Source: an uncultured Eubacteriales bacterium
GTDB taxonomy: Bacteria; Bacillota; Clostridia; Oscillospirales; Acutalibacteraceae
DNA: 7,443 bases
Direction of reading: 5' to 3'
Assembly: GCA_934408795.1 (NCBI GenBank)
Contig: CAKRVQ010000049.1
Span: forward strand, 1 to 7,443
A model generated the notes under the pieces. That model worked only from the letters and a program-made list of their open reading frames with translations, was not told the DNA's origin and made no database searches. Of the stretch, positions 6,698-7,443 are shown one piece after another; position 1 is the stretch's first letter, and each line of letters opens with the position of its first letter. Position numbers and translations under genes: made by a program.

Positions 6698-7186
6698 CAT
6701 GTGTTGAAAGTCCGAAAGCCTATGCAGCGCTAGGGTTTTAAAAAATCGGATTCCACTTGACATTAGAATATGTTTGTGTTTATCGACTTTCATGGGTTAC
6801 GGAATTTACGCGCCGTCGGTTACCGAAGCAAAGTAGTTCTCGGGAACCGAGTTGAATAAAAAGCATCTACAAGGTCTTCCCGCTTACCCGCCGTTACTTC
6901 CTCGATAAGATTTTGTTGCTTTTGTCATCCGTAAAAAACGACTCGACAGTTTCCCGTGTCACACTTTACCTTGTCACAATTTCCCTGCACTGTTTAGATG
7001 CCAAGGTGAACATGTCTTGATATCCGTTAACAGCATATCGGGTCTATGTGTTTTGCACTACTAAGCGGTTGAGGCCAAGACTCGGAGACCGCTGTTTGGT
7101 AATCGTCTGACTTTTGCCTCATCATTCATTCCATGGTGTGCACATAAGTACTGCTCTAAATATCCGGAACAATCTTTTGTCATTCA
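6678..7186. other. Gene-free stretch with broken coding-like fragments
   Basis: No intact ORF with a ribosome site is visible here. One 60-base line I counted (6901-6960) is 42% G+C, against 68% in a counted line of rarA (1321-1380). On the - strand, 7043-6894 reads as amino-acid-like sequence with one internal stop (at 6968-6966), and another frame, 6924-6820, continues for 34 codons without a start. This is what a decayed gene could look like, but no family is recognisable. A hairpin pairs AGCGGT (7064-7069) with ACCGCT (7088-7093), and a lone TTGACA sits at 6757-6762 without a good -10. I see no tRNA, IS end or CRISPR repeat. Confidence 0.4.
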
Positions 7187-7443
7187 TCACCGCTTTTCCG
7201 AATCAGAACGGTTTCTTAAAATTAAAACTATTCCCAAAACACCCGCACCAGTTACCACTGCGGCGACAGCAACAATCCACCATGCAAAGGAAGCCCTTTT
7301 GCTCTTCTCAGGAAAGTTTTGTTCTGTATCTTTTTCATGATTTCCTTTATTATCGGTACTCGCGTCTTTATCCGGGTTAACGCTGCTTTTTTCATCATTC
7401 TCGCCTTTAAGACTTCCGCTGTATTTTACCGGCTCTGTCATAG
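7187..7443 (-). CDS. C-terminal part of a probable membrane-anchored protein, cut by the window edge
   Basis: Frame of 84 codons from the ATG at 7441 to TGA at 7189-7187. Only two bases lie beyond that ATG, so whether it is the true start or an internal Met cannot be seen. The first ~50 residues are very hydrophilic and low in complexity (Lys, Asp, Glu, Asn, Ser), like a linker. They are followed by one strong transmembrane segment (about residues 52-76: FAWWIVAVAAVVTGAGVLGI and on) and a short basic tail RNRSDSEKR. This hydrophilic linker, single helix and positive tail arrangement is typical of the C-terminal anchor of Gram-positive surface proteins, with the long side outside. No LPXTG-type sorting motif is present. 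Alternatively it is a complete small single-pass protein. No family is recognised. Confidence 0.6.
   Translation of the reverse strand, partial: MTEPVKYSGSLKGENDEKSSVNPDKDASTDNKGNHEKDTEQNFPEKSKRASFAWWIVAVAAVVTGAGVLGIVLILRNRSDSEKR

Noticed and set aside
6757..6780. Perfect TTGACA -35 box on the + strand
   Set aside because: At 16-18 bases spacing the -10 candidates match TATAAT poorly, and no + strand gene follows.

Overview
The window looks like an ordinary chromosomal stretch from a moderately GC-rich member of the Clostridia (Bacillota), perhaps the Oscillospiraceae/Lachnospiraceae side. The evidence is AGGAG-type Shine-Dalgarno sites, one near-consensus sigma-A promoter, an S11 D-Ala-D-Ala carboxypeptidase of Gram-positive style, a short (446 aa) Firmicutes-type glucose-6-phosphate isomerase, and a small P-loop protein of a kind I associate with clostridial genomes. 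Placement below class is inference.

Left block, + strand (1-2947): the C-terminal half of a PepD-type M20 dipeptidase cut by the window edge, then rarA (AAA+ ATPase of replication-fork maintenance), then a D-2-hydroxyacid dehydrogenase. The last two overlap by four bases (ATGA), and the pepD-rarA gap is only 49 bases, so the three could share a transcript. The block ends in about 265 non-coding bases holding two small GC hairpins, four tandem 17-bp repeats and a perfect 19-bp stem terminator.

Middle block, - strand (6357 down to 3213): a D,D-carboxypeptidase, then pgi, then the small P-loop ATPase. pgi has its own strong promoter between it and the carboxypeptidase. The P-loop gene sits 41 bases behind pgi with its own good ribosome site. 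The + and - blocks converge on the terminator at 3136-3181.

Right end (6358-7443): about 830 bases with no convincing gene, AT-richer where I counted, with a weak small ORF, a weak promoter candidate and broken coding-like fragments. Then comes a - strand reading frame cut at the window edge, whose C-terminal membrane segment suggests an anchored surface protein.

The gene roles are housekeeping (peptide turnover, replication repair, hydroxyacid reduction, cell-wall trimming, glycolysis). I did not find a new defence, mobile or biosynthetic system. The most interesting signals are structural: a 16-bp imperfect inverted repeat that places the carboxypeptidase start codon inside a stem with the ribosome site in the loop, the 17-bp tandem repeat array, and a terminator-like element facing into the 3' end of pgi.
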